Counted from the stretch's first letter, positions 14,978 through 24,455 are shown. The stretch: DNA of 64,000 nt from Claveliimonas bilis (GCF_020892095.1 NZ_AP024845.1:2418001-2482000), one strand, 5' to 3'. Numbers and translations: made by a program. Notes: generated by a model not told the origin, from the letters alone.

Positions 14978-15796
14978 ATGATAAAAATTACAAAAGAGAA
15001 CTTTCATCCAGGACAGATCTGCGCATCCGGCCAGTGCTTCCGAATGGATCCTGTAGGAGAGAAGCGGTATGCTCTGATTGCGTCCGGGTATTACCTGGAA
15101 ATAGAAGAAGTCGGGGATCAGAGCTTTCTTTTTTCCTGTACCAGGGAAGAGTTTGAAAAATTTTGGAGAGGATATTTTGATATGGATGGAGACTATAGCG
15201 CCTGTATAAGGGCAATTGATCCTAGGGACAGCTATCTTATGGATGCGGCCCGTTTCGGTTCCGGTATTCGGATTTTGCGTCAGGATCTGTGGGAAATGAT
15301 CGTGTCTTTTATCGTTTCACAGCAAAATAATATTCGCCGTATCAAGAAAATTCTGGAACTTTTATCACAGAGATATGGAACAAAGATGACTGATTTACAG
15401 GGAAAGGAATACTATGCGTTCCCGAAACCGGAAGAACTGGCTCAGGCGGATGAAGAAGCACTTCGGGCATGTAATCTTGGATACAGAAGCAGATATATAA
15501 AAAATACGGTAAACAGTGTGCTTTCCGGAGAAGCAGACCTGGAGAAGATAAAAGGGATGTGCTATCAAGAGGCACGCAAGGAGCTGATGAAGCTTAGCGG
15601 AGTAGGGGAGAAGGTGGCAGACTGTATCTGTCTTTTTGCACTCCACCATCTGGAAGCATTTCCCGTTGACACACATATCAAAAAAGTTCTAAAAAAGAAC
15701 TATCCACAGGGATTTCCTTTTGAAAAATATAAAGGGTCGGAAGGAATCCTGCAGCAGTATATTTTTTATTATGATCTGCAGCATTCGGAAATCTGA
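14978..15796 (+). CDS. ogg: 8-oxoguanine DNA glycosylase/AP lyase (OGG1 family)
   Basis: A 272-residue base-excision repair enzyme that removes 8-oxoguanine. The OGG N-terminal domain (about residues 1-115) contains the characteristic SGQCFRM. The helix-hairpin-helix GPD domain has the catalytic Lys expected in GYRSRYIK, the hairpin LSGVGEKVADC, and the catalytic Asp in PVDTHIKK. A TATAAT (14915-14920) flanked by a 6-bp inverted repeat TACACG...CGTGTA lies upstream. The gene stands alone, beside stress genes, which fits an oxidative-damage theme but proves nothing. Confidence 0.9.
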   Translation: MIKITKENFHPGQICASGQCFRMDPVGEKRYALIASGYYLEIEEVGDQSFLFSCTREEFEKFWRGYFDMDGDYSACIRAIDPRDSYLMDAARFGSGIRILRQDLWEMIVSFIVSQQNNIRRIKKILELLSQRYGTKMTDLQGKEYYAFPKPEELAQADEEALRACNLGYRSRYIKNTVNSVLSGEADLEKIKGMCYQEARKELMKLSGVGEKVADCICLFALHHLEAFPVDTHIKKVLKKNYPQGFPFEKYKGSEGILQQYIFYYDLQHSEI

Positions 15797-15885
15797 GATC
15801 GGAAACAGCAAATGTGACAGTTACTGCATATTTTTCCTTGCAGCCAGGATATAATAAGGGCATAAGTGAAAAAAGGAGAAATCAG

Positions 15886-17019
15886 ATGGAGAAATGCAGG
15901 GAAAACCAGTTGAAGAAGGAGGAAAGAAAGCGGAATGCCAGGGAATTTCTTCTGGCATCTGAGGGAGGATGCAGCGCTATGTCCTGGGAGACAGAAGATG
16001 GTCTTGTACTGTGGGGAAGAAACTTCGATTTTAACAGGATAGCGAAAGGGACAAATGTCCTGTATGTCCCGGCGGAGATTCCTTATGATACATGCGGCGG
16101 CGTACTGCCGGAAGAAAAGACATTACCCTCAAAGAAGAGGGGAAAATATGCGGCAATTGGAATCGGAGGGCTTTTTCTTTCCGACACGCCTCTTTTTTAT
16201 GAAGGCATGAACGAGGAAGGGCTGATGGGAGGTCAGCTCTATTTCCGTAAATTCGCCGCATATCCAAAGAACTGTCAGTCCGGACGTATACCGGTACAGC
16301 CTTCGGTGCTCCTGACACATGTCCTGTTGCAGTGCAAAGATACAAAGGAAGTAGAAGAAGAACTGAAAAACCGGATCAGTCTTGTAGATTTGCCGATTCT
16401 GGGAACTGTGGTGCAGGTGCACTGGATGTTTACAGACAGGAGGGGAAGAAGCATTGTAGTAGAGGAGCGGCGGGATGGTCTTCATGTCTATCCGGATACA
16501 ATGGGAATCATGACGAACAGCCCGGATTATGAATGGCATCGGTTGAACATCTTAAATTATGTGCAGATCAGGCAGGAAGATTATGGCATAAGGGAGTTTG
16601 ATGGAGAGAGAGTAGAGCCCTGCTTTTCCGGCAGCGGTACTCTGGGGCTTCCAGGAGATTTTACCTCTCCGTCACGGTTTGTGCGTCTGGCCTTTTTGAA
16701 GAAGTATGGGGTGAAGGGAAAGAATGAAAAAGACGGGGTAACAAGGCTGTTTCATATGATGCATCACGCTGCGTTCCCGCCGGGACTTGCAGTGGTCGGC
16801 GAACCGGGGGAGAATATGCCGTATGATGAGAGAATGGTTCCCTATGACTATACGATTTACACCTCCGTGATGTGTGCACAGTCGGGAAGGTTTTACTGGA
16901 CAACTTTTGAGAATATGAATATCCGCTGTGCAGCCCTTGCCGATCTGGAAGAGCGGCAGGAGCCGGTACAGCTTGAATTGAATGGAAGGGACGGATACAG
17001 TCAAGAAAGAGTAAGATAA
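15886..17019 (+). CDS. Choloylglycine hydrolase/penicillin acylase family (Ntn) amidase with propeptide
   Basis: An N-terminal-nucleophile hydrolase of linear amides (bile salt hydrolase/penicillin V acylase family). The predicted nucleophile is Cys29 in EGGCSAM. The conserved Arg and Asp follow at the family spacing in GRNFD, then TNSP with the active-site Asn and PSRFVRLAF with the active-site Arg. The ATG at 15886 is chosen for its AAAGGAG site; a longer frame upstream crosses a TATAAT element. Cys is preceded by 28 residues that must be cleaved off to expose it, whereas many bile salt hydrolases only lose Met. I cannot tell bile salt hydrolase from penicillin acylase; the NEEGLMGGQLYF segment looks more acylase-like. 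Confidence 0.85.
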   Translation: MEKCRENQLKKEERKRNAREFLLASEGGCSAMSWETEDGLVLWGRNFDFNRIAKGTNVLYVPAEIPYDTCGGVLPEEKTLPSKKRGKYAAIGIGGLFLSDTPLFYEGMNEEGLMGGQLYFRKFAAYPKNCQSGRIPVQPSVLLTHVLLQCKDTKEVEEELKNRISLVDLPILGTVVQVHWMFTDRRGRSIVVEERRDGLHVYPDTMGIMTNSPDYEWHRLNILNYVQIRQEDYGIREFDGERVEPCFSGSGTLGLPGDFTSPSRFVRLAFLKKYGVKGKNEKDGVTRLFHMMHHAAFPPGLAVVGEPGENMPYDERMVPYDYTIYTSVMCAQSGRFYWTTFENMNIRCAALADLEERQEPVQLELNGRDGYSQERVR

Positions 17020-17041
17020 CGGAGGTAAATTTAAATACAGA

Positions 17042-18889
17042 TCAGGTCAGCTCAGACATGCCATGATAGAGCTGGTAGTACATGCCTTTTTGAGCCAAAA
17101 GTTCCTCATGATCCCCGCGTTCTATGATCCGTCCGTGTTCCAGAACGAGGATGGCATTGGCGTTTCGCACAGTACTGAGGCGATGGGCGATGACAAAGAC
17201 GGTACGTCCTTCCATGAGGCGGTCCATGCCTTTTTCAATCAGGCGTTCCGTTCGCGTATCAATGCTGCTGGTTGCTTCATCAAGAACGAGAACTGGGGGA
17301 TCTGCCACGGCTGCCCTTGCAATAGCAAGAAGCTGGCGCTGTCCCTGGGAAAGGCCCTGGCCGTCTCCGGTGATCCATGTGTCATATCCGTCCGGCATCC
17401 TGCGGATAAAGGAATCGGCGTTGGCAAGAACAGCGGCTTTCGTTACTTCTTCGTCGGAGGCGTCCAGTTTTCCAAAACGAATATTATCAGCAATAGTTCC
17501 GGTAAAGAGGTGAGTATCCTGGAGTACGACAGCCATGGAACGGCGAAGAGACTCCTTACGGATATTACGTATATCAATTCCGTCGTAGGTGATCGTTCCT
17601 TTGCTGATTTCATAAAACCGGCTGATAAGGTTGATTATTGTTGTTTTCCCGGCTCCGGTGGAACCGACAAAGGCAATCTTTTGTCCCGGTTTGGCATAGA
17701 GGCTGATCTGGTCAAGAATCATTTTGTCCTCCCGGTATCCGAAAGAAACATGGTGGAAGCGTACATCACCTTTTAATGGAGTGAGCATGTGGGAAGAAGT
17801 ATTCTCCCATGCCCATAGTCCTGTGTGCTTCTTGGATTTGACAAGGGTGTGATCTGCGGTTTCGGCTGCATTGACAAGGACAATGGTTCCATCGTCTTCC
17901 TCTGGTGTTTCCTCCATCATCTGAAAGATCCTTTCTGCACCCGCCAGCGCGGAGAGCATAAAATTAGACTGCTGCGTGAACTGGTTTACCGGAAGGGTAG
18001 ACTGGCGTACGAAGATCAGGTAGCTGGCAAGGCTGCCGATATCTGTCATGCCGTAAATAGCCATAAGAGCGCCCAGGACAGATACTACAGCATAGTTAAT
18101 ATAGGAAATACTGACGACCATGGGAATCATCGTGCTGGAGTAGGAAACTGCTTTTGTACCGGCTTCCTGCAGCAGAGCATTTTTTTCCTGAAAATGTTGC
18201 AGGCTGTCAGATTCATGGTTGAAGACTTTTACCACCTTCTGTCCCTGAATCAGCTCCTCAATATATCCGTTCAGTTCTCCAAGGTACTGCTGCTGACGGT
18301 TGAAATAGTAGGTGCTTTTTTTCCCGCTGTAGCGAATGTAGAGAAACATAGAGATATAGCCCAGAACAACAAGAAAGCTTAAGCGCCAGTTCAGGACAAA
18401 AAGAATTGTCAGTGTCCCCGCAACCTGAATAAAACTCTGGATAATCATGGCAAAGCTGTTGTTCAGGGCATCGGATATGGTGTCCACATCGTTGGTGAAG
18501 CGGCTCATGGTATCTCCGTAAGGATGCCGGTCAAAATAGTCCAGGGGAAGTTTTTCCATCGTGTGAAACAGATCCCGGCGAATATCATAGATAATCTTCT
18601 GCGCTGCCTTTACCATGGTCTGGCTGTAGCCATAAGAAGAGAGCGCTCCGGCGAGGTAGATGGCGGCAGTAAAAAGGACACCAAAAAGCAGGCCGGAAAA
18701 ATCACCGGGAACAATATACCGATTGACAAGAGGCTTTACCATATAGGTGCCAAGAAGGTTTGCTCCGGCGCTGATGGTGACAAGAACAGCCACGGCAGCC
18801 AGAAGAAACTTATGCATTCCCATATAGGATAAAAGCCTGACGAAAGTTTTTTTCAGATCTTTTGGACGTTTTCTGCTAAGCGTTGCCAT
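17042..18889 (-). CDS. ABC exporter half-transporter, catalytically canonical subunit
   Basis: A 615-residue multidrug-type ABC half-transporter, with a six-helix membrane domain (about residues 20-330) and an ATPase domain: Walker A GSTGAGKTT, Q-loop VVLQDTHLF, signature LSQGQRQ, Walker B VLVLDEATSSID and H-loop IAHRL. A longer-than-usual linker with Lys/His-rich sequence lies around residues 340-370. It overlaps its upstream partner by 14 nt and should form a heterodimer with it. The partner has altered catalytic residues, so this subunit supplies the hydrolytic Glu and His. Likely role: drug or lipid export; the substrate is not visible. Confidence 0.88.
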   Translation of the reverse strand: MATLSRKRPKDLKKTFVRLLSYMGMHKFLLAAVAVLVTISAGANLLGTYMVKPLVNRYIVPGDFSGLLFGVLFTAAIYLAGALSSYGYSQTMVKAAQKIIYDIRRDLFHTMEKLPLDYFDRHPYGDTMSRFTNDVDTISDALNNSFAMIIQSFIQVAGTLTILFVLNWRLSFLVVLGYISMFLYIRYSGKKSTYYFNRQQQYLGELNGYIEELIQGQKVVKVFNHESDSLQHFQEKNALLQEAGTKAVSYSSTMIPMVVSISYINYAVVSVLGALMAIYGMTDIGSLASYLIFVRQSTLPVNQFTQQSNFMLSALAGAERIFQMMEETPEEDDGTIVLVNAAETADHTLVKSKKHTGLWAWENTSSHMLTPLKGDVRFHHVSFGYREDKMILDQISLYAKPGQKIAFVGSTGAGKTTIINLISRFYEISKGTITYDGIDIRNIRKESLRRSMAVVLQDTHLFTGTIADNIRFGKLDASDEEVTKAAVLANADSFIRRMPDGYDTWITGDGQGLSQGQRQLLAIARAAVADPPVLVLDEATSSIDTRTERLIEKGMDRLMEGRTVFVIAHRLSTVRNANAILVLEHGRIIERGDHEELLAQKGMYYQLYHGMSELT

Positions 18890-20639
18890 TTGTCGTGCCT
18901 CCTCTCATCTGAGAATCATAAATTTCCTGATAGACGGGGCAGGATGCAAGGAGCGACTCATGAGTGCCCAGGGCATGAAGGTGTCCGTCATCCAGGATCA
19001 GGATTTTATCTGCATGCATGACAGAAGTAACCCGCTGGGCAATGACCAGTTTGGTCATGGAAGAAAGAGCCGAAAGTCTGCGGCGCATTTTTTCTTCCGT
19101 GGCGGTGTCAACTGCGCTTGTAGAATCATCAAAGATCAGAATTTTCGGATGCTTTAAAAGAGTACGGGCAATACACAGCCGCTGCTTTTGCCCGCCGGAC
19201 AAATTAATGCCGCCCTGCTCCAGTCTGGTATCCAGTCCGTCAGGAAAATGGCGGATAAACTCATCAGCGCAGGCAGTATGACAAGCATTCCAAATCTCTG
19301 TATCAGAAGCGTCGGGATTTCCCCACTGGAGATTTTCACGGATCGTCCCGGAAAAAAGCACATTCTTTTGAAGGACAATTCCCACAGCGTCCCGGAGAGC
19401 ACAAAGAGAATAAGAACGGACGTCGGATCCGCCTACAAGTACTCTGCCGCCGGATGCGTCATAGAGTCGGGGAATGAGCTGTACCAGGGTGGTTTTAGAG
19501 GAACCGGTCCCGCCGATAATTCCTACTGTTTCCCCGGAACGGATATGAAGGTCGATGTCAGAAAGGGTATACTGCTGTGCGTCTCTTTTATACTTGAAAT
19601 ATACATGTTCAAAGTCGATCCGTCCGTCTGAAATTTCGGTGACAGGATCCTTGGGATCAGAAAGATCTGGACATTCGTCAAATACTTGATTGATTCGCCG
19701 TGCACTGGCAAGAGATCGGGTAAGCATAAGAAATACGTTGGAGATCAGCATGAGGGAATTGACGATCTGCAATACATAGCTTAGAAAACCGGTAAGCTGC
19801 CCTACCTGCATCTGTCCGGTCCTTATAAAGTTTCCGCCAAACCAGAGAATCAGCACAATGGCAGTGTACATGGTGGCCTGGAAAGCAGGGAGATTGAGAA
19901 CGGCAAAGTGAAAGGTAGTGCGGCTGGTATCTGCAAGAGAGTGGTTAGCCTTTTCAAAAAATTCTTCTTCATACTCCTCTCTTACAAAAGCCTTCACAGC
20001 ACGGATGGCGGTGAGATTTTCCTGGATAGCGGCATTTACTCTGTCCATGCATATCTGCAGTCTTCCGTACAGAGGCGCGACTTTTCGCACAATGAAAAAA
20101 AGGATGACTCCAAGCACAGGGATGCAGGCAAGGAAAACAAGCGAGAGTTTTGCATTCATCAGGAAAGCAAGAAAAAGTCCGAGAATGAGCATAACAGGAC
20201 CTCTTACCATCGGCCGTATTCCTCCGGTGATCGCATTTTGTATCACGGTGATATCGGTTGTCATACGAGTGATCAAAGAGGAGGTGGCAAAATGATCCAG
20301 ATTGGAAAAGGAATATGTCTGAATACGGGCAAATTCCTGTTCGCGCACAAAAGCACCAAAGCCAAGGGCGGCTTTGGCGGCAAATTTTGCGTAAAACAGT
20401 CCTGTAATGAGAGACAGGACAGCACAGATTCCCATCTGCATACCTTTTATAAGAATATAATGTATATTTCTGTTTGCCACTCCCACATCGATGATGTCGG
20501 CCATGATCAGAGGGATGACAAGTTCAAATCCGGTTTCCGCGATAATAAAGAGAATACTGAGAATAAATTCCCGCCTGAATGGCCCGAGATGAGAAAAAAT
20601 CCGTTTCAGATCATGCAAGATAAGGACTCCCTTCCTCAT
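18876..20639 (-). CDS. ABC exporter half-transporter with degenerate catalytic residues
   Basis: A 587-residue ABC half-transporter and first gene of the pair. Walker A is GGTGSSKTT and the signature LSGGQKQR is intact. Walker B ends ILIFDDSTSAVD, with Asp where the catalytic Glu is expected, and the H-loop reads VIAQRV, with Gln replacing His. This is the pattern of heterodimeric exporters with one degenerate ATP site (TM287/288, TmrAB type), where one site mainly binds ATP and regulates. Six transmembrane helices fill about residues 15-300. The small DUF2798 gene lies just upstream in the same direction. Confidence 0.88.
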   Translation of the reverse strand: MRKGVLILHDLKRIFSHLGPFRREFILSILFIIAETGFELVIPLIMADIIDVGVANRNIHYILIKGMQMGICAVLSLITGLFYAKFAAKAALGFGAFVREQEFARIQTYSFSNLDHFATSSLITRMTTDITVIQNAITGGIRPMVRGPVMLILGLFLAFLMNAKLSLVFLACIPVLGVILFFIVRKVAPLYGRLQICMDRVNAAIQENLTAIRAVKAFVREEYEEEFFEKANHSLADTSRTTFHFAVLNLPAFQATMYTAIVLILWFGGNFIRTGQMQVGQLTGFLSYVLQIVNSLMLISNVFLMLTRSLASARRINQVFDECPDLSDPKDPVTEISDGRIDFEHVYFKYKRDAQQYTLSDIDLHIRSGETVGIIGGTGSSKTTLVQLIPRLYDASGGRVLVGGSDVRSYSLCALRDAVGIVLQKNVLFSGTIRENLQWGNPDASDTEIWNACHTACADEFIRHFPDGLDTRLEQGGINLSGGQKQRLCIARTLLKHPKILIFDDSTSAVDTATEEKMRRRLSALSSMTKLVIAQRVTSVMHADKILILDDGHLHALGTHESLLASCPVYQEIYDSQMRGGTTNGNA

Positions 20640-20695
20640 TTATAAAGATATTATAGCAGGGTTAGGAAAGAAAATCACGAAATAATTTCCTCTCT

Positions 20696-21181
20696 TTACA
20701 GAGTACATTCCTGAAGCTGCCGGCGGAAGATCAGGCGGAACAGAAATCTGACAAGCGGACCGCAGAAAAAAATCTGCCAGCAAAGCGCCATGGGAAAATT
20801 GATGGCTACTGTCTGAAGCCACACTGCTGCAATCTGCACTCCAGCTTGCTTAAAGATGAGGGTTGCCCACAGACTCATGGAAGGACACATAAAGCATACA
20901 GTGACACCAGCGCGCACAAGAGTGACAAGTACAGGATGATCCCTCTTTGGATCCACCATACGAAACGCAATTCCGGAAGCAATCCGATCCATCAGAAAAT
21001 AGCTGGTTGCAAAGCACAAAGGAATCATAAAAGGAAGTTCCGACAGTGCATGGATAAAGCAGGAATTAGACATGCCTCCCTGAAGGAGAGCGGTATTATA
21101 AATTTCCATCGCAAGTACCATAAAGAAAGACATCAGTAAAGTAAAAATGATTTCCTGAAAACGATTTTTTGGCATATGCAT
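20696..21181 (-). CDS. DUF2798 family membrane protein
   Basis: A 161-residue protein with about four transmembrane helices. It opens with PKNRFQEIIFTLLMSFFMV and has the family-like ELPFMIPLCF, FRMVDPKRD and CFMCPSMSLWATL segments, with a basic C-terminus. The sequence reads as two repeats of a two-helix unit. The function of this family is not established. It lies 56 nt upstream of the ABC exporter pair, and the downstream side of its start borders the 132-bp repeat. Confidence 0.8.
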   Translation of the reverse strand: MHMPKNRFQEIIFTLLMSFFMVLAMEIYNTALLQGGMSNSCFIHALSELPFMIPLCFATSYFLMDRIASGIAFRMVDPKRDHPVLVTLVRAGVTVCFMCPSMSLWATLIFKQAGVQIAAVWLQTVAINFPMALCWQIFFCGPLVRFLFRLIFRRQLQECTL

Positions 21182-21194
21182 AACCTCACATTCT

Positions 21195-21326
21195 ATTGTT
21201 TTTTTATTTAATAGGAAATTTCTTTCCTATTAAATAAAACGCTCCGCGGGATGCGCACTCGCGAGAAGTGGAAGTTGCCGCTAAAGCGACCGCGCTCGGC
21301 GCGAGAGTTCCGCAAGGGAACTCTTT
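21195..21326. repeat. 132-bp structured repeat, copy 1
   Basis: This is identical, as read by eye, to 35981-36112 in the same orientation. It begins ATTGTTTTTTT and contains a 16-bp hairpin (TTTATTTAATAGGAAA, loop TTTC, complement). A GC-rich core follows with several smaller inverted repeats (CTCGCGAG, GCCGC...GCG), and it ends in the hairpin GAGTTCC-GCAAG-GGAACTC. Here it adjoins the IS91-like transposase region. Confidence 0.9.
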
Positions 21327-21415
21327 CTTACTTTATAGGAAAGTTCAACTTTTGCTGAACTCTTGAATGAAACTAGCCCGCACAAAGGCGGGCATAGGAA
21401 ACAGACGATTTTGTT

Positions 21416-21625
21416 TTAGAAAATATAAAAACCTTCTTCGCCAAAACCGTCATCATCCAGATCGTCAAATTCGTGTAAGAAATAATCCATGTCCAAAAGG
21501 TCATCGTCGCTCATATCACGGATTTCATCAGAGGTCATACCTTCTGGAGGATTTTTTATATACTGTTCCCGAAGTTCCTTTGCAAGTTCTGCCTCAGTAA
21601 TTCGTTTGATATTGTCCGCCTCCAT
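21416..21625 (-). CDS. Small acidic accessory protein of the IS91-like element
   Basis: A 70-residue very acidic protein (MEADNIKRITEAELAKEL ... MSDDDLLDMDYFLHEFDD). A longer frame reaches 21793 but overlaps the transposase, so the ATG 26 nt after the transposase stop is preferred. It is probably co-transcribed with the transposase. Its role is unknown; a companion of this type is common beside such transposases in Lachnospiraceae as far as I recall. Confidence 0.6.
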   Translation of the reverse strand: MEADNIKRITEAELAKELREQYIKNPPEGMTSDEIRDMSDDDLLDMDYFLHEFDDLDDDGFGEEGFYIF

Positions 21626-21650
21626 TTCTGTATCAGATATATTGATTGTA

Positions 21651-22832
21651 TCACGCAGAAGGAGACGATGGAAGAAAAGAAAAAGAGGCAGGAGCCCGGC
21701 ACCGATGCTTTCGCATAACCTTTTCGTATAATTCATGCAAAGGAACCGGTCTGTGGTTGAAATATAATTCAAGAAAAAGCATGGTCGTACCACAGGAAGG
21801 ACACTTTAAAGGATCATATCCGAAGGAATGCAGGATGGAATCCCGCCAACGGTTAAAAGAAAGAAATATCTTATGCTTTTCCCTTGAAATAGCCCGGCGG
21901 AGGTATTTGTCAGATTTACGGTGCCTGGCATAGATGCCATAGTAACGGATCATTTTGAAATGTTTTTCCGGGATATGCTGGGTAAGCCTGGCTATGAAAT
22001 CAAGGACCGGGATGGTTTCAGAGACCAGTTTTTCATCTTCATGCCGATGATAATGAAAGGTAACAAATTCGCCATCATAAGAATCAATGCGGGAGGTTGC
22101 GATCACAGGGCGTCCGAGATAACGGCCAATGTACTTGATCACGTGAGATGGATTACATTTGTTGGGTAAGGCCCGGACGTAAAAACCATTTTTGTGATCG
22201 GCATAGACAGAAGCCTTAAGCTTTTTAAAAGGGTCACCGATCCTGGAATGTAATTCGTTGAGAAGAACGGTCTGGAAAGAATCCCGCAGGAGTTTGTAGT
22301 TGAAGTGCTTTTTGTGGCGCCAGCGCAGAGAGAGGCCAACGCCGCCTTCGGAAACGAGACAATGGATATGAGGATTCCATTTCAGATCCCTGCCAAAGGT
22401 ATGAAGGACACAGATAAAACCAGGAGTAAAGCGTTCAGCATAGTTATCTTTGAGGAACATACGGGAGACGACGCGGTTGACAGCAGAAAAGAGGCAATTT
22501 AAGAGCGAACGGTCCTGCAGGAACAGAGGACGGAGTTCTCTGGCAATGGTAAACACACAATGGCGATGCTGGACATGGATGATTTTAAAAGACATCGAGG
22601 TAGTCCTGTCAATGGAATACATGTTACCGCAGGAAGGACAGAAGCGGGAGTGACAGCGAAAAGGGAGAAACTTAAGATTACCGCAGGAAGGGCAGGCATA
22701 CATGGTGCCACCAAAAGAGGGATCGCCGCAATGGATCATTTTTTCTACATTTTCGATGACAGAGTCACGAGGATGTTGGATATAGAGCATTTCTTCAAAA
22801 TGGTCTGTAAAAATCTTCTGTAAGATATTCAT
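21651..22832 (-). CDS. IS91-like transposase with zinc-binding N-terminus
   Basis: A rolling-circle (HUH) transposase of about 393 residues from the ATG at 22832; the open frame extends to 22919. The N-terminal zinc-binding domain has Cys pairs (YACPSCGN, RFCPSCGN). The catalytic HUH motif is WNPHIHCLV, and the nucleophile Tyr is expected in HVIKYIGRYLGRPV. A C-terminal zinc pair lies at CPSCGTTM. It appears intact and could be active. Confidence 0.88.
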   Translation of the reverse strand: MNILQKIFTDHFEEMLYIQHPRDSVIENVEKMIHCGDPSFGGTMYACPSCGNLKFLPFRCHSRFCPSCGNMYSIDRTTSMSFKIIHVQHRHCVFTIARELRPLFLQDRSLLNCLFSAVNRVVSRMFLKDNYAERFTPGFICVLHTFGRDLKWNPHIHCLVSEGGVGLSLRWRHKKHFNYKLLRDSFQTVLLNELHSRIGDPFKKLKASVYADHKNGFYVRALPNKCNPSHVIKYIGRYLGRPVIATSRIDSYDGEFVTFHYHRHEDEKLVSETIPVLDFIARLTQHIPEKHFKMIRYYGIYARHRKSDKYLRRAISREKHKIFLSFNRWRDSILHSFGYDPLKCPSCGTTMLFLELYFNHRPVPLHELYEKVMRKHRCRAPASFSFLPSSPSA

Positions 22833-23115
22833 AAGACTATTATGAAGGAAAAAGACACAAAAAGAAACCCCTAATCCCCTCAAGATTGAGGGGCGGGGGA
22901 GTTGAAGTGTCGAAGACACTTTTTTATGGATGAAAGCGTCAAAGAATGATTCACATACATATATGTTTCTTACAAAAACTTTACATATGATTTACTGAAT
23001 GATGATAGTTGGGTGATAAGGCACATGGTATTATAAAAATGAACTTAGTTCCGCGGATATGATAAGAAAATGAAATAAGTTCTTTGTTAAGTGAATAAAA
23101 ACAAGGAGGAAGAAC

Positions 23116-24441
23116 ATGAGAAAAAAGAAATTAAGAGGAGTAGCAGTTGTATTATCATGTGGTTTGACGATGGGAATGTTAGGAGGCTGTGGTATTGCAG
23201 GAGAAGGAGAGGCAGAGAATACCAAAAACAATGAAGACAAAACAGTAATTGAGTATTGGCATATTAATTCGGAAACTGTAGGTGGAAAAACGGTTGATGA
23301 ATTAGTAAAGGAATTTAATGAATCTAATAATGAAATTGAAGTAGTAGCGCGATACAATCCAGAGGAATATAAAGGATTAATGCAGAATTTGCAGGCTGAA
23401 ACAGCAGCAGGTAATGCGCCGGCTGTAGTACAGATAGGATGGACTTATTTGAATTATTTCTCGAGTAATTTTGATTATGTTTCACTACAGAATATAATTG
23501 ATGAATTTTTCCCGGAAGATAGTAGTTTTATTACAGATAATTTCAATGCTAATATTTTAGAATTGGCGCAAAATAGTGATGGTGAGCAGGTGGGAATGCC
23601 TTATTCTTTAAGTACACCGGTTTTGTTCTACAATGCTGATATATTAAAGGAAGCGGGGCTTCCAGAAGAGGGACCCGAAACATGGGAAGAAGTGGAAGAA
23701 TTTTCAAGTAAAATAAAAGAAAGCACAGGTAAGTATGGCCTGTATATGCGTGAAGGACCTGATAGTTGGAATCAACAAGCATTGTTGGAAAGTAATGGCG
23801 CACAGATTATTTCAGAAGAAGACGGGAAATATAAAGCTTCTTTTGCTTCTGAAGAAGGGGTTGAAGCATATACGATGTATGCTGATATGGTATCTGACCA
23901 GGAAGCATTGCACGCAAGCTGGGAAGAAGGATTTCAGGCATTTATTAATGGAGAAGTTGCTATGTTGCATACTACGATAGCATATATGGCAACGATAGAA
24001 GATACGGCACAGTTTGATGTCAGAGCAGTAAGTTCACCCGTGTGGGAAGGGAAAGATCGAGTTGTACCTGCAGGAGGATGCTTCCTAGCTATTACTGCGC
24101 AAGACGAAGAAGAACAAAAGGCAGCATGGGAGTTTGAAAAATATCTGTACTCTGTTGAATCAATGGCAAAATGGACCGAGGGAACCGGTTATGTTCCTCC
24201 GAGAAATAATGTAATTGAGGCAGAAAACGGATTAAAAGATTTTGTAGAAGAGCACCCTATGTTTACAGCGGCGGCAGATCAAATGAACGGTGTTGCTTCA
24301 TGGGCATCTTTTCCAGGTGATGCAGGTCTGGAAGCAGAACAAATGTTAATTGATATGAGAGATCAGATATTAAGCGGAACCGTAGACATAGAGAAGGAAA
24401 TGAAAGAAACACAAGATTCCATTAATCAGATTATGGAATAG
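23116..24441 (+). CDS. ABC transporter substrate-binding lipoprotein (UgpB-like)
   Basis: A 441-residue extracellular solute-binding protein of family 1. The signal peptide has a lipobox LGGC with Cys25, so it is lipid-anchored outside the cytoplasmic membrane. The mature part has the family features EYWHINS, NAPAVVQIGW, PYSLSTPVLFYNADILKEAGL and AWEFEKYL. It delivers substrate to the two permeases encoded three genes later. UgpB relatives bind glycerol-3-phosphate or glycerophosphodiesters; the neighbouring phosphodiesterase and phosphatase favour such a ligand here (inference). The whole operon is AT-richer than its surroundings and starts right after the IS element. Confidence 0.88.
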   Translation: MRKKKLRGVAVVLSCGLTMGMLGGCGIAGEGEAENTKNNEDKTVIEYWHINSETVGGKTVDELVKEFNESNNEIEVVARYNPEEYKGLMQNLQAETAAGNAPAVVQIGWTYLNYFSSNFDYVSLQNIIDEFFPEDSSFITDNFNANILELAQNSDGEQVGMPYSLSTPVLFYNADILKEAGLPEEGPETWEEVEEFSSKIKESTGKYGLYMREGPDSWNQQALLESNGAQIISEEDGKYKASFASEEGVEAYTMYADMVSDQEALHASWEEGFQAFINGEVAMLHTTIAYMATIEDTAQFDVRAVSSPVWEGKDRVVPAGGCFLAITAQDEEEQKAAWEFEKYLYSVESMAKWTEGTGYVPPRNNVIEAENGLKDFVEEHPMFTAAADQMNGVASWASFPGDAGLEAEQMLIDMRDQILSGTVDIEKEMKETQDSINQIME

Positions 24442-24455
24442 AAAGAAGGAAAATA

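Larger units (their letters stand above)
21195..22926 (-). mobile_element. IS91-like insertion element (boundaries inferred)
   Basis: It contains an HUH transposase gene and a small acidic ORF. Hairpins mark both sides: GCCCGC...GCGGGC near 21377-21394 and the 132-bp repeat on the left, and CCCCTCAA...TTGAGGGG (22876-22893) plus AAGTGTC...GACACTT-T6 (22905-22926) on the right. IS91-type elements move by rolling circle and leave no terminal inverted repeats or target duplications, so exact ends cannot be set by eye. Whether the 132-bp repeat is part of the element is uncertain. Confidence 0.6.

Noticed and set aside
15814-15885. Upstream extension of the choloylglycine-hydrolase gene
   Set aside because: No ribosome site, it overlaps a TATAAT element, and the ATG at 15886 has a strong AAAGGAG.
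21626-21793. Long N-terminal extension of the small acidic IS protein
   Set aside because: It overlaps the transposase coding sequence in another frame and is hydrophobic, unlike the acidic body.
22930-22943. Possible cre (CcpA) site before the phosphodiester operon
   Set aside because: TGAAAGCGTCAAAG matches only the first half of the consensus; three key positions of the second half fail.
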